A DNA stretch of 64,000 nt from RYN-133 sp963785425 (GCA_963785425.1 CAWAVG010000003.1:504642-568641), one strand, 5' to 3'; counted from the first letter of the stretch, positions 1-9,252 are shown. Made by a program: numbers and translations. The notes: generated by a model not told the origin, from the sequence alone.

Positions 1-1285
1 GGCTGCCGCGCCTGGGCCGAGCTACAGCGCGGCGGCGTCGTCGGCTCCCGTGCGACCGGGACGCTCGCGCGCCGCTTCACCGATGCCGGGCTCGCGCACC
101 CCGTCCCGCCCCGCACGCCGAGACCGGGCGTCACCGTCGTGGTGCCGGTGCGCGACCGCGTCGCCGATCTCGACCGGTGCCTGGCGGCGCTGGGACGCGG
201 CGTGCCGGTGGTCGTGGTCGACGACGCATCGCGCGACGCCGCCGCGGTCGCGCGGGTCTGCGCCGAGCGGGGCGCGACGCTCGTGCGCCGCGAGGTCAAC
301 GGCGGCCCCGGCGCGGCACGCAACACCGGCATCGCGCACACGCGCACCGACGTCGTCGCCTTCGTCGACAGCGACTGCACGCCGGCGTCGGATTGGCTCG
401 ACCCGTTGCTCGCGCACCTGGCCGATCCGCTCGTCGCCGCCGTCGCCCCGCGCGTCGTCGCCGCGGCTGAGAACGACCGGGTCGGGCCGCTACACGCGCG
501 CCCAGTGCAGTCTCGACCTCGGCACCCTGCCGGCCCGGATCATGCCGCGCTCGAGGGTCAGCTACGTGCCGAGCGCGGTACTCGTCGCGCGGCGCGCGGC
601 GGTGAGCGAGCTCGGCGGCTTCGACGAGAGCATGCGCGTCGGCGAGGACGTCGACCTCGCGTGGCGCCTGGTGTGCGCCGGATGGCGCGTGCGGTACGAG
701 CCGTCCGTGCAGGTCACGCACCGCGAGCCACGCACGTGGCGACAGCTGCTGGCACGGCGGTTCCGGTACGGCACGTCGGCCGGCCCGCTCGCGCGGCACC
801 ATCCCGACGCCGTGAGCCCGCTGGTGCTGCATCCGTGGCCGGCACTCACGGTCGCCGCGCTGCTCGCGGGACGTCCCGTCGTGGCTGCCGGCGCCTTCGG
901 CACGGGCCTCGCCGTCACCGCGCGCACCCTGCGCGCCGCCGACGTGCCGACCGCCGGGCTCGCCAAGGCGACGGCGAACGCGACGCTGCAGACCTGGCTG
1001 GCGCTGGGGAGGTACCTGACGCAGTTCGCCGCGCCGGCAGTGGTTGCCGGGCTGTGCGCGAAGCGGACTCGCTGGGCGACCGCGTCGCTGGCACTCGGGC
1101 CGTCGGTCACCGCCTGGATACGAAACCGGGCGCTCGATCCAGTGCGGTTCACCGCGGCGAACCTCGCCGACGAGCTGGCTTACGGCGCCGGCGTCTGGAC
1201 CGGCAGCGCCCGCGCCCGCACGGTGCGTCCCCTCAGTCCGGTCATCGTGTGGCGGCCGCTGCGCGTCGACACCCGCAGGAGTTGA
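1..1285 (+). pseudogene. mftF: Mycofactocin glycosyltransferase MftF, cut by the window edge and frameshifted
   Basis: Family 2 glycosyltransferase that attaches sugars to the redox cofactor mycofactocin. Codons run in frame 1 from base 1 (GT-A start TVVVPVRDR, then VVVVDDASRD, GGPGAARNTG and FVDSDC, the metal-binding acidic stretch). Near 481-490 the homology jumps to frame 2, continuing LDLG, VSYVPSAVLV, GGFDESMRVGEDVDLAWRL and a C-terminal region up to the TGA at 1283-1285. One extra C in the pair at 487-488 explains the jump: removing it gives Val-Gly-Arg-Tyr. The 5' end lies outside the window. It is followed five bases later by mftD. The shift is either a genuine mutation or a sequencing error; the sequence cannot tell which. 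Confidence 0.85.
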
Positions 1286-1290
1286 TCACT

Positions 1291-2466
1291 ATGCCGAATG
1301 CCTGGTTCGAGACCGTCGCCGAGGCCCAGCGCCGCGCCCGCAGGCGGCTGCCCAAGTCGGTGTACAGCGCACTGGTAGCAGGGTCCGAACGCGGCTGGAC
1401 GATCAACGACAACCTCGCCGCGTTCGCCGAACTGGGTTTCGCGCCGCACACCGCCGGGCAGCCAGCCGAACGCGAGCTCGCGACCACCGTGATGGGTCAA
1501 CCGATCTCGATGCCGGTGGTGATCTCACCGACCGGGGTGCAGGCGGTGCATCCGGACGGCGAGGTCGCGGTCGCGCGGGCGGCGGCCGCGCGTGGTACCG
1601 CGATGGGGCTCAGCTCGTTCGCGAGCAAGCCCGTCGAAGAGGTGGTGACTGCCAACCCGAAGACGTTCTTCCAGATCTACTGGGCCGGGTCGCGAGAGCA
1701 GATCGCGCAGCGGCTCGAGCGGGCGCGCACGGCCGGTGCCGTCGGGCTGATCGCCACCCTCGACTGGTCGTTCTCGATCGGCCGCGACTGGGGCAGTCCG
1801 CACATCCCCGAGCGGATCACGATGAAGGAGGCGCTGCGCTTCGCGCCGGAGGCATTGACCCGTCCGCGCTGGCTCGCGGCCTACCTGCGCACCGGCGCCG
1901 TCCCCGATCTGACCGTCCCCAACATGCAGGACCCGGGCGAGCCCGCGCCGACGTTCTTCGGCGCCTACGGGCAATGGATGCGGACACCGCCGCCGTCGTG
2001 GGACGACGTCGCCTGGTTGCGCGAGACGTGGGGCGGTCCGTTCATGGTCAAGGGCGTCAGCCGTGTGGACGACGCACGGCGCGCCGTCGACGCCGGAGCG
2101 ACGGCGCTCTCGGTGTCGAACCACGGTGGCAACAACCTCGACGGAACGCCCGCGACGATCCGCGTTCTTCCCGCCATTGCCGATGCCGTCGGCGACCGCA
2201 TCCAGGTGCTGTTGGACGGCGGCGTGCGGCGCGGCGGCGACGTCGTCAAGGCCCTCGCCCTCGGCGCGCGCGCAGTGATGATCGGGCGTGCGTATCTGTG
2301 GGGGCTCGGCGCCAACGGCCAGGCGGGCGTCGAGAACGTGCTGGACCTGCTGCGGATGGGCATCGACTCGGCCCTGCTCGGACTCGGCAAGAAGTCGGTG
2401 CACGACCTCGAGCCCGCCGACCTGATCGTGCCGGACGGATTCACCCGCGCGCTCGGCGTCAGCTGA
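1291..2466 (+). CDS. mftD: Pre-mycofactocin synthase MftD (FMN-dependent, lactate-dehydrogenase-like)
   Basis: FMN-dependent alpha-hydroxyacid-oxidase-fold enzyme, 391 aa, that converts the Val-Tyr-derived mycofactocin precursor to pre-mycofactocin (known role of MftD). The whole sequence resembles mycobacterial MftD, with RLPKSVYSSL-like start, PTGVQAVHPDGEVAVARAAA, GLSSFASKPVEEV, the FMN-site SNHGGNNLDG and LLDGGVRRGGDVVKALALGA, and the C-terminal PDGFTRALGV. ATG at 1291 has AGGAG eight bases upstream and sits just after the mftF stop, so the two are an operon. In Mycobacterium the order is A-B-C-D-E-F; here F precedes D and no mftE follows, so the cluster is rearranged. Confidence 0.93.
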   Translation: MPNAWFETVAEAQRRARRRLPKSVYSALVAGSERGWTINDNLAAFAELGFAPHTAGQPAERELATTVMGQPISMPVVISPTGVQAVHPDGEVAVARAAAARGTAMGLSSFASKPVEEVVTANPKTFFQIYWAGSREQIAQRLERARTAGAVGLIATLDWSFSIGRDWGSPHIPERITMKEALRFAPEALTRPRWLAAYLRTGAVPDLTVPNMQDPGEPAPTFFGAYGQWMRTPPPSWDDVAWLRETWGGPFMVKGVSRVDDARRAVDAGATALSVSNHGGNNLDGTPATIRVLPAIADAVGDRIQVLLDGGVRRGGDVVKALALGARAVMIGRAYLWGLGANGQAGVENVLDLLRMGIDSALLGLGKKSVHDLEPADLIVPDGFTRALGVS

Positions 2467-2482
2467 GCAATACCCTCGTCCG

Positions 2483-3340
2483 ATGAGCGCAGGCGAGGCG
2501 GAGATCGCGAACGAGCTCTACGCCCTCGCCCCGGACGAGTTCACGGCGGCCCGCGACCGCGCGGCCAAGGCCGCGCGCGACGACGGCGACCGTGACCTGG
2601 CCGACGCGGTCAAGCGCTTCCGCAAACCGTCGATCGGCACGTGGCTGGTGAATGTCGTCGCACGAACCGATCAGCTCGACGACCTGCTCGACCTCGGCAC
2701 GGCGTTGCGCGAAGCGCAACGCACGCTCGACGGTGCCGAGTTGCGGGCGATGTCGCGGCAGCGGCACCAGGTGATCCGCGGCCTGTCCGATCTCGCGCAC
2801 CGACTCGCGGAGAAGAAGGTCAGCGACGCCGCGCAGCGCGAATTCGAGGCGACCCTCGAAGCCGCGCTCGCCGATGACGCCGCAGCGGACGCGGTGCGCA
2901 CCGGCCGGCTCATGCGCCCGCTCACGTCGACCGGTCTCGAACCGGTCGATCTCACCGACGCCGTCGCGGCGCCTGAGCACGCCGCGCCGACCCGCCGACC
3001 GGTCAAGAGAAAGGCGACGCCGGCCAAGAAGGCCGACGACACCGCGGCGCGCGAGAAGCACGCCGCCGAACTGGCTGCGGCGATCGCGGCGGCCGAGGAC
3101 GCGCTCGCCGAAGCGCAGGACGCTCTCGAGGCCCGCGAGCAGGAGCTGGCCGACGCGCGCACCGAGCTCGACGACGCCCGCGCCCACGTCCAAGAACTCG
3201 AGGCCCGGCTCGACGACGCCCGCACGCGACAGACCGGTGCCGAGGCGGCACGACGCGACGCCGATACAGCCCGCAAGAGTGCCACCCGCGCCCGGGACGC
3301 AGCCCAACGCGCCCTCGACACGGCCCGGAAGCGGAGCTGA
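2483..3340 (+). CDS. Hypothetical coiled-coil protein
   Basis: 285 aa soluble protein with no enzyme motif. Residues 1-140 form a helical N-terminal domain (EIANELYALAPDEFTAARD, then SIGTWLVNVVAR). Residues 160-185 are a basic, Pro/Lys-rich linker. From about 190 to the end is an uninterrupted Ala/Glu/Arg coiled coil with heptad spacing. It begins 17 bases after mftD, so it may be co-transcribed, but nothing links it to mycofactocin chemistry. Proteins of this layout are common hypothetical proteins in actinomycetes; function unknown. Confidence 0.75.
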   Translation: MSAGEAEIANELYALAPDEFTAARDRAAKAARDDGDRDLADAVKRFRKPSIGTWLVNVVARTDQLDDLLDLGTALREAQRTLDGAELRAMSRQRHQVIRGLSDLAHRLAEKKVSDAAQREFEATLEAALADDAAADAVRTGRLMRPLTSTGLEPVDLTDAVAAPEHAAPTRRPVKRKATPAKKADDTAAREKHAAELAAAIAAAEDALAEAQDALEAREQELADARTELDDARAHVQELEARLDDARTRQTGAEAARRDADTARKSATRARDAAQRALDTARKRS

Positions 3341-3407
3341 CGATTTCCACAGGAGGCCCAAATCACCTCAATGTGTCGGGCCGGGCGCCGATGGGAACGA
3401 TGTGAGC

Positions 3408-3896
3408 ATGACGCGTTTCTCAGCAACGACCGAGTCCGAGGCCATCGTGCCTGCGGAGCGTGCCGACATCTGGACCGCGCTCACCGATCCCGACCTCCTC
3501 CGGCGCCTGACGCCGCTGCTGCGCCGTATCGACGCCGACGGTGACGTCTGGACGTGGCACATGGCGCAGATCTCGGCGCTGGGAGTCAGCATCAGCCCGT
3601 CCTTCACCGAGCAGATGCACTTCGACGAGGGCCACCGCATCGAGTACACCCACCAGCCGCCGGCCGGAGTGCGCGAACGCGCCGGCGCTGAGGGCTGGTA
3701 CGACCTGAGCGACACCGCTGACGGCACTGCGCTCAAGATCAGCCTGACCCTCGAGGTGGACCTGCCGCTGCCGCGGCGCGCCGCACCGGCCGTGCGCCGC
3801 GTGATGAAGGCGACGATGACCCGCATGGGCGACCGCTTCTCGGCGAATCTCATGCGGCACCTCGGGCTCGCCGAGGACGCCGCGCTTTCTGCCTGA
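3408..3896 (+). CDS. SRPBCC-family lipid/ligand-binding protein
   Basis: 162 aa protein with the START/Bet v1-like (SRPBCC) layout: an N-terminal strand leading into AERADIWTALTDPDLLRRLTPLL, central beta strands, and a long C-terminal helix (RVMKATMTRMGDRFSANLMRHL). Related actinobacterial proteins bind hydrophobic ligands, often polyketides or lipids; the ligand here is unknown. ATG at 3408 is chosen because the homologous region starts there, although the frame is open much further upstream inside the previous gene. Confidence 0.75.
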   Translation: MTRFSATTESEAIVPAERADIWTALTDPDLLRRLTPLLRRIDADGDVWTWHMAQISALGVSISPSFTEQMHFDEGHRIEYTHQPPAGVRERAGAEGWYDLSDTADGTALKISLTLEVDLPLPRRAAPAVRRVMKATMTRMGDRFSANLMRHLGLAEDAALSA

Positions 3897-3996
3897 CCGA
3901 AGCCGCGTTCGGGCGGACCGGCTGAGAGACGGGCGCAGCCGCATCGTTTGGCTTCAGCGCATCGGGGTAAGCCGCTCTACGGCGGCCCGGTGAAAC

Positions 3997-4008
3997 CACA
4001 CCTTCGAG
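3997..4008 (+). promoter_or_regulatory. 12-mer CACACCTTCGAG, first copy
   Basis: CACACCTTCGAG lies 24 bases before the start at 4033. The identical 12-mer recurs at 5671-5682 just upstream of poxB, and both copies have CTGCTCC close by. It may be a shared regulator site. Confidence 0.35.
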
Positions 4009-4032
4009 CTGCTCCATTGCAGTGAGGTCGCT

Positions 4033-5637
4033 GTGCTTGCGCGCGTCATACCCCCAAGCCTCACCCTTGTCCTTCTCGCCACACTTGCCGCGGCTCTGTT
4101 CTGGAGCCCGGCGTGGTGGGTCGCGGTCGTCGTCTTCGCTGCGCTGACCGTGCTCGCCTGGTACGACGTCGTGCAGCGCAAGCACTCGATCCTGCGCAAC
4201 TACCCGGTCGCCGGGCACATGCGGTTCGTGCTCGAGAAGATCCGTCCCGAGATCCAGCAGTACTTCATCGAGCGCAACTACGACGGACGTCCCTTCGATC
4301 GCGACACGCGTTCGGTCGTGTACGAGCGCGCCAAGGGCATCCATGGCGAGAAGGCGTACGGCACCGAACTCGACGTGAACGAGGTCGGTTACGAATTCGT
4401 CGTCCACTCCTCGGCACCGCGCGAGCCGGACAAGGAACAACCGCGCGTGCGGGTGGGCGGCCCCGACTGCACGCAGCCGTACGACATGGCGCTGCTCAAC
4501 GTCTCGGCGATGAGCTTCGGCGCGCTCTCGGCCAACGCGATCCGCGCGTTGAACGCCGGCGCCAGGAAAGGCGGCTTCGCCCACGACACAGGCGAGGGCG
4601 GCCTGACCGACTACCACCTCGAGAACGGTGGTGACCTGATCTGGGAGATCGGCAGCGGGTACTTCGGTGCGCGCACGAAGGACGGCGACTTCGACCCGCA
4701 CATGTTCAAGGACAAGGCGGCCCAGGACCAGGTCAAGTGCGTGTCGCTGAAGCTGAGCCAGGGTGCGAAACCCGGCATCGGCGGCGTGCTCCCCGCCGCC
4801 AAGGTCACGGACGAGATCGCAAAAGCGCGCAACGTGCCGAAGGGCGAGAAATGCGTCAGCCCGGCCTCGCACAAGGTGTTCCACACTCCGCGCGAGCTGG
4901 TGCAGTTCGTCGCCAGGATGCGCGAGCTCGCCGGCGGCAAGCCGACCGGTTTCAAGTTGTGCGTGGGGTACCGGCACGAACTGCTCGCGATCTGCAAGGC
5001 GATGGCCGATGAGCAGATCACCCCGGACTTCATCGTCGTGGACGGCTCGGAAGGAGGCACGGGCGCGGCTCCGATCGAGTACGAGGATCACGTGGGCATG
5101 CCACTGACCGACGGGTTGATTACGCTGCACAACGCGCTCGTCGGGACGGGCCTGCGCGACCGCATAAAGATCGGCGCGAGCGGGAAGGTCGCCACCGGCG
5201 TCGACATCGTCAAGCGATTGATCCAAGGTGCCGACTACACGAACGCGGCGCGCGCGATGATGCAGGCCGTCGGTTGCATCCAGTCGCAGCGCTGCCACAC
5301 CAACCAGTGCCCTGTCGGCGTCGCCACCCAGGATCCCAAGCGCGCTCGCGCCCTCGTCGTCGCCGACAAGACCAGCCGCGTGGTCGACTACCAGGCCGCG
5401 ACGGTCGCGCAGGCGCAGCAGATGATCGGGTCGCTCGGCCTCGCCGGCCCGCACGAGCTGAACCCGGCAATGCTGATGCGCCGCATCGACCACGTGCACA
5501 CCAAAACCTATCTCGAGCTCTACGACTGGCTCGCGCCGCGCGAGTTGCTCGACGACGTCCCGGCCGGGTGGGCCGACGACTGGAACGCGGCCAGCCCCGA
5601 CAGCTTTCGCCGCCAGACCGGAGGACGAGTGGAATGA
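4033..5637 (+). CDS. FMN-binding glutamate synthase family protein, membrane-anchored
   Basis: 534 aa. Residues 8-45 carry two hydrophobic helices; the rest is the glutamate-synthase FMN/(beta/alpha)8 domain: MSFGALSANAIRALNAGA, HDTGEGGLTDYH, VDGSEGGTGAAP, IGASGKVATG and the cluster-type Cys spacing CIQSQRCHTNQCPVGVATQ as in the 3Fe-4S site of GltS. No glutaminase domain is present, so it is the stand-alone FMN-binding type whose physiological reaction is not settled. The start is GTG at 4033. Pyruvate oxidase poxB follows after 55 bases. Confidence 0.85.
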   Translation: MLARVIPPSLTLVLLATLAAALFWSPAWWVAVVVFAALTVLAWYDVVQRKHSILRNYPVAGHMRFVLEKIRPEIQQYFIERNYDGRPFDRDTRSVVYERAKGIHGEKAYGTELDVNEVGYEFVVHSSAPREPDKEQPRVRVGGPDCTQPYDMALLNVSAMSFGALSANAIRALNAGARKGGFAHDTGEGGLTDYHLENGGDLIWEIGSGYFGARTKDGDFDPHMFKDKAAQDQVKCVSLKLSQGAKPGIGGVLPAAKVTDEIAKARNVPKGEKCVSPASHKVFHTPRELVQFVARMRELAGGKPTGFKLCVGYRHELLAICKAMADEQITPDFIVVDGSEGGTGAAPIEYEDHVGMPLTDGLITLHNALVGTGLRDRIKIGASGKVATGVDIVKRLIQGADYTNAARAMMQAVGCIQSQRCHTNQCPVGVATQDPKRARALVVADKTSRVVDYQAATVAQAQQMIGSLGLAGPHELNPAMLMRRIDHVHTKTYLELYDWLAPRELLDDVPAGWADDWNAASPDSFRRQTGGRVE

Positions 5638-5640
5638 ACA

Positions 5641-5685
5641 CCCCTCGAAACTGCTCCGCACAGAACGCTCCACACCTTCGAGGGG
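5641..5685. promoter_or_regulatory. Inverted repeat covering the poxB ribosome-binding site
   Basis: CCCCTCGAA at 5641-5649 and TTCGAGGGG at 5677-5685 are perfect 9-bp inverted repeats. The right arm contains the AGGGG ribosome-binding site of poxB (ATG 5693). In RNA this would hide the site; as DNA it could be an operator. The right half overlaps the 12-mer CACACCTTCGAG also found at 3997. Confidence 0.5.
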
Positions 5686-5692
5686 ACCCTGC

Positions 5693-7426
5693 ATGAGCAC
5701 AACCGTTGCCGAGATGATCGTCAAGACGCTTGCCGACCACGGGGTGCGCACGATCTGGGGCGTCGTCGGCGATGCGCTGAACCCGGTCACGGATGCGATC
5801 CGCCAGGAGGAGCGCATCGAGTGGATCGGCGTGCGTCACGAAGAGGCCGGCGCTTTCGCCGCCGGCGCGCAGGCGCAGCTGTCGGGCACTCTTGGCGTCT
5901 GCATGGGCACGGTCGGGCCGGGGTCGGTGCACCTGCTGAACGGGCTGTACGACGCAAAGAAGTCGCACGCTCCCGTGCTCGCGATCTGCGGTCAGGTGCC
6001 GCTCGCCGAACTGGGCACGGACTTCTTCCAAGAGGTCGATAACGACCTGCTGTTCCAGGACGTCGCCGCGTTCACTCGCACGATCACCTCGCCCGAGCAG
6101 GCGGTCACGCTGCTGGAGCAGGCGCTGCAGGCTGCGACCAACACCCCGGGTGTTGCGGTGTTGACGTTGCCCGGCGACGTCGGTGGCCTCGACCTGCCGA
6201 AGGGTGCGGCGTTCCCGACGGTCGTCGCCGCGCATCCGCCGACGGTGCCCGACGGCGACGCGCTCGACCGGGCTGCGGCGCTGATCGACGAGGCCGAGAC
6301 CGTCACCCTGCTGGCCGGTATCGGGGCGAAGGGCGCGCGCGACGAGGTGCTCGCGCTCGCCGAGCGGCTGAATGCACCGATGGTGCTGTCGCTGAAGGCC
6401 AAGGAAGGTTTGGAGAAGGAGAACCGGTTCGAGGTCGGGCAGAGCGGGCTGATCGGCAACCCCGCGGCGCAGACCGCCTTCGACGGCGGCGACGTGCTGC
6501 TGATGATCGGTACCGACTTCCCGTACCGCGAGTGGTACCCGAGCGGCAAGACCGTCATCCAGATCGACGCGCGTCCCGAGCACATCGGGCGTCGCACCCA
6601 TGTCACACTCGGCCTTGTCGGGCACGCGGCGCCGACGGTTCGCGAACTGCTGTCGCGGGTGGCCCCCAAGGAGTCTTCGGAGCATCTCGACAAGAGCCGC
6701 GAGACGTACCAGGCGTGGCGCAGCCGGCAGGCCGCGCTCACCGATCCGCACTTCGACGACAGCCTGGTCGGCAAGATCCGCGAGAAGTTCGACAACACGT
6801 CGGAGCGCATCCGTCCCGAGGCTCTCGCGCAGGCGATCGACCGCCATGCCGCGCCGGACGCCGTGTTCACGACCGACACGGGCATGTCGACCGTGTGGCT
6901 GTCGCGGTTCGTCACCATGAGCGGTCAGCGCGCGCTGCTCGGGTCGTTCAACCTCGGTTCAATGGCGAACGCGATGCCCCAGGCCCTCGGCGCGCAGGCG
7001 CTCAACCGGGCGCGGCAGGTCGTCGCGTTCTGCGGCGACGGCGGGCTGTCGATGCTGCTCGGTGACCTGATCACCGCGGTGAACTACAACCTGCCGGTCA
7101 AGCTCGTCGTGTTCGACAACGAACGGCTGGGGATGGTCAAGCTCGAACAGGAGCAGGGCGGACTGCCGGAGTTCGGAACGGTGTTGAACAACCCGGACTT
7201 TGCTGCGGTGGCTCGGGCCATCGGCCTGCACGGCGTGCGCGTGGAGGATCCCGAGGCGCTCGACAGCGCGGTGCAGGAAGCATTCGCCCACGACGGTCCG
7301 GTGCTGCTCGACGTGCTCACGAACCCGGAGGAGATCTCGCTGCCTGGCAAGGTGAAGCTCGGTCAGGCCTGGGGTTTCGCGATCGCCAAGATGCGTGAAA
7401 CGGTGCTGAGCCAGGGCGACAGTTAG
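5693..7426 (+). CDS. poxB: Pyruvate oxidase/dehydrogenase, quinone-type (thiamine diphosphate enzyme)
   Basis: 577 aa ThDP-dependent flavoenzyme of the PoxB type, converting pyruvate to acetate and CO2 with electrons passed to the respiratory quinone pool. Three standard domains: N-terminal PYR domain with the catalytic Glu in GVRHEEAGAFAAGA; central FAD-binding domain; C-terminal PP domain with the ThDP motif GDGGLSMLLGD...NYNLPVK. Length is normal for the family. ATG 5693 has AGGGG seven bases upstream, within an inverted repeat that may control translation. Confidence 0.9.
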   Translation: MSTTVAEMIVKTLADHGVRTIWGVVGDALNPVTDAIRQEERIEWIGVRHEEAGAFAAGAQAQLSGTLGVCMGTVGPGSVHLLNGLYDAKKSHAPVLAICGQVPLAELGTDFFQEVDNDLLFQDVAAFTRTITSPEQAVTLLEQALQAATNTPGVAVLTLPGDVGGLDLPKGAAFPTVVAAHPPTVPDGDALDRAAALIDEAETVTLLAGIGAKGARDEVLALAERLNAPMVLSLKAKEGLEKENRFEVGQSGLIGNPAAQTAFDGGDVLLMIGTDFPYREWYPSGKTVIQIDARPEHIGRRTHVTLGLVGHAAPTVRELLSRVAPKESSEHLDKSRETYQAWRSRQAALTDPHFDDSLVGKIREKFDNTSERIRPEALAQAIDRHAAPDAVFTTDTGMSTVWLSRFVTMSGQRALLGSFNLGSMANAMPQALGAQALNRARQVVAFCGDGGLSMLLGDLITAVNYNLPVKLVVFDNERLGMVKLEQEQGGLPEFGTVLNNPDFAAVARAIGLHGVRVEDPEALDSAVQEAFAHDGPVLLDVLTNPEEISLPGKVKLGQAWGFAIAKMRETVLSQGDS

Positions 7427-7442
7427 CAACTAGTCTCGGCTC

Positions 7443-8390
7443 GTGTTGCTGCTCTCGCGCGAGGACGTCGTCGAACTGCTGGACCTGCGCCTCCTGGTCG
7501 ATGCCGTCGACGCGGCGATGCGCGACCTCAGCGCGGGACGTGTGTCCGTCCCGCCGCGGGTTGCTGCGACCATCGCCGATCGGTCGGCGATGCTGCTGGC
7601 GATGCCCGCGTACGTGCCGTCGTCGGGCGCGCTGACGGCGAAACTCGTCAGCCAGTTCCCCGACAACACCGACCGTCCGTCGCACCAGGCACTGGTGTGC
7701 TGCTTCGACCCGGCCGACGGCACGCCGATAGCGATCATGGACGGCGAGTACCTCACGAACGCGCGCACTGCGGCGGGCGCGCTGCTCTCGGCACGCCTGC
7801 TCGCCCGTGACGATGCGCGCGTCGTTGCTGTCATCGGCACCGGCGCGCTCGCCCGGGCGCACGTGCGCATGTTCCTCGCGGCGACGAGCGTTGGGCCCGT
7901 GCTCATCGCGGGGCGCGATCAGAGCCACGTCGAGCAGGCGGCCGCTGAGACCGGCGCTCGCGCGGTCGCCTCGATCGAGGAAGCGGTTCGGGCTGCCGAC
8001 GTGGTGTGCGTGTGCACGCACGCCGCCGAGCCCGTGATCAAGCGCAAGTGGCTGCCTCGCGGCGTCCACGTCAGCTCGGTGGGCTACAACGCCGCGGGCA
8101 AGGGTGAACTCGACCTCGAGACGATCCGCGACTCGCTCGTCGTCGTCGAATCGCGTGCGGCAGCGCTCGCCCCGGCTCCGGCCGGCGCGCCCGAGCTGAC
8201 GGCGGCGGTCGCGGCCGGGATGCTCGACCCGGCCGACGTGCTGGAGATCGGCGAGCTCGGCGACTCGGTGGGGATGCAGACGTTCACCGTGTACAAGTCG
8301 GTCGGCGTCGGTGCGCAGGACGCCGCGGCGGCAGCCCTCGTGCTGCGAGCCGCGGCGGAGTCCGGCGTGGGAACCCGGTTCGAACTCTGA
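7443..8390 (+). CDS. Ornithine cyclodeaminase / mu-crystallin family protein
   Basis: 315 aa NAD(P)-binding protein. N-terminal dimerisation strands are followed by TAKLVSQFPDN, the substrate-side GEYLTNARTAAGALLSARLLA, the Rossmann glycine motif VIGTGALARAHVR and SSVGYNAAGKGELD. The family includes ornithine cyclodeaminase, alanine dehydrogenase and imine (ketimine) reductases; the substrate cannot be told from sequence. The start is GTG at 7443, 16 bases after poxB, so the two are probably one operon. Confidence 0.85.
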   Translation: MLLLSREDVVELLDLRLLVDAVDAAMRDLSAGRVSVPPRVAATIADRSAMLLAMPAYVPSSGALTAKLVSQFPDNTDRPSHQALVCCFDPADGTPIAIMDGEYLTNARTAAGALLSARLLARDDARVVAVIGTGALARAHVRMFLAATSVGPVLIAGRDQSHVEQAAAETGARAVASIEEAVRAADVVCVCTHAAEPVIKRKWLPRGVHVSSVGYNAAGKGELDLETIRDSLVVVESRAAALAPAPAGAPELTAAVAAGMLDPADVLEIGELGDSVGMQTFTVYKSVGVGAQDAAAAALVLRAAAESGVGTRFEL

Positions 8391-8455
8391 AGCGCGAGAC
8401 ACTGCCGAAACACCGCCGTCGGCTGTTCGCCACACGGGATTCGGAGTATGGCGCT

Positions 8456-8683
8456 ATGAGCGACCCCACTGCCGCGTTCACCGCTCGATGCGACGGGTGC
8501 GCCGACGACGCCGAGTGGACGACCGTCCATCGCGCCGGGCGCAACGTCACTACCGTCGCCTGCCCACGATGTGGCACCGCCGAGTTCCACGGTGCAACCG
8601 TCGTTCCCCTGCCGCCGTCACCGACGCCGGTGCCCGCCGCGTACCCGACTGCGGCACACGCCCGGGGCCGCGCAAGCGCGTGA
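8456..8683 (+). CDS. Small zinc-ribbon-like protein
   Basis: 75 aa. Two CxxC knuckles (CDGC at residues 12-15, CPRC at 37-40) suggest a single bound zinc; the C-terminal 25 residues are Pro/Ala-rich and low complexity. A GGAG motif precedes the ATG. Its stop overlaps the GTG of the acetyltransferase at 8680 (GTGA), which implies coupled translation and supports the small gene. Function unknown. Confidence 0.55.
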   Translation: MSDPTAAFTARCDGCADDAEWTTVHRAGRNVTTVACPRCGTAEFHGATVVPLPPSPTPVPAAYPTAAHARGRASA

Positions 8684-9216
8684 TCATCCGCGACGCCACC
8701 ACAGACGACGCAACGGCGTGCGCCGCGATCTACGCACCGTACGTGCGCGACACTGCGATCAGCTTCGAAACCGATCCCCCGACGCCCGATCAGATGGCCG
8801 AGCGCATCGCTCTCGCGCAACGCACACATGCCTGGCTCGTCCTCGACGACGACGGCGTGCGCGGCTACGCCTACGGCAGTCTGTTCAAGGCGCGCGCTGC
8901 CTACCGGTTCTCGTGCGAGGTCAGTGTCTATCTCGAACCCGGCCGGCGCCGCACCGGCGCGGGACGCGCGCTGTACGGGGCATTGTTCGCGCGGCTGGCC
9001 GAGAGGGGCTACCGCATGGCAGTGGCCGGAATGACGCTGCCGAACGACGCAAGCGTCGGGCTGCATCGCGCTCTGGGGTTCGAGCTCGTCGGAACGTATC
9101 GCCGCATCGGCTGGAAACACGGTGCTTGGCACGACGTCATGTGGATGCAGCGCGAGATCGGTGACGGGACGCCCGGCGACGACCCATTGACTCCGCCCAC
9201 GGATCTCAGCCGATGA
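8680..9216 (+). CDS. GNAT acetyltransferase, phosphinothricin-acetyltransferase-like
   Basis: 178 aa. Matches the PAT/MddA subgroup: IIRDATTDDATACAAIYAPYV, SFETDPPTPDQM, YAYGSLFKARAAYRFSCEVSVYL, the acetyl-CoA P-loop region RRRTGAGRALYGAL, and LHRALGFELVGTYRRIGWKHGAWHDVMWMQ. Members acetylate phosphinothricin, methionine sulfoximine or methionine sulfone. The GTG start at 8680 overlaps the upstream stop by four bases. It converges with the F420-type oxidoreductase gene. Confidence 0.85.
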   Translation: MIIRDATTDDATACAAIYAPYVRDTAISFETDPPTPDQMAERIALAQRTHAWLVLDDDGVRGYAYGSLFKARAAYRFSCEVSVYLEPGRRRTGAGRALYGALFARLAERGYRMAVAGMTLPNDASVGLHRALGFELVGTYRRIGWKHGAWHDVMWMQREIGDGTPGDDPLTPPTDLSR

Positions 9217-9252
9217 CGTGACCAGATGAGGAAGTGGGTGGTGAAGAGCAAA

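Noticed and set aside
3850..5817. Long minus-strand frame (655 codons) opposite the FMN-binding glutamate-synthase-like gene
   Set aside because: It lies antisense to a well-supported gene; Arg/Val/Asp-rich composition and no motifs mark it as a high-GC shadow.
5210..6847. 545-codon minus-strand frame opposite poxB
   Set aside because: Antisense shadow; the plus-strand thiamine enzyme has full motifs and a ribosome-binding site.
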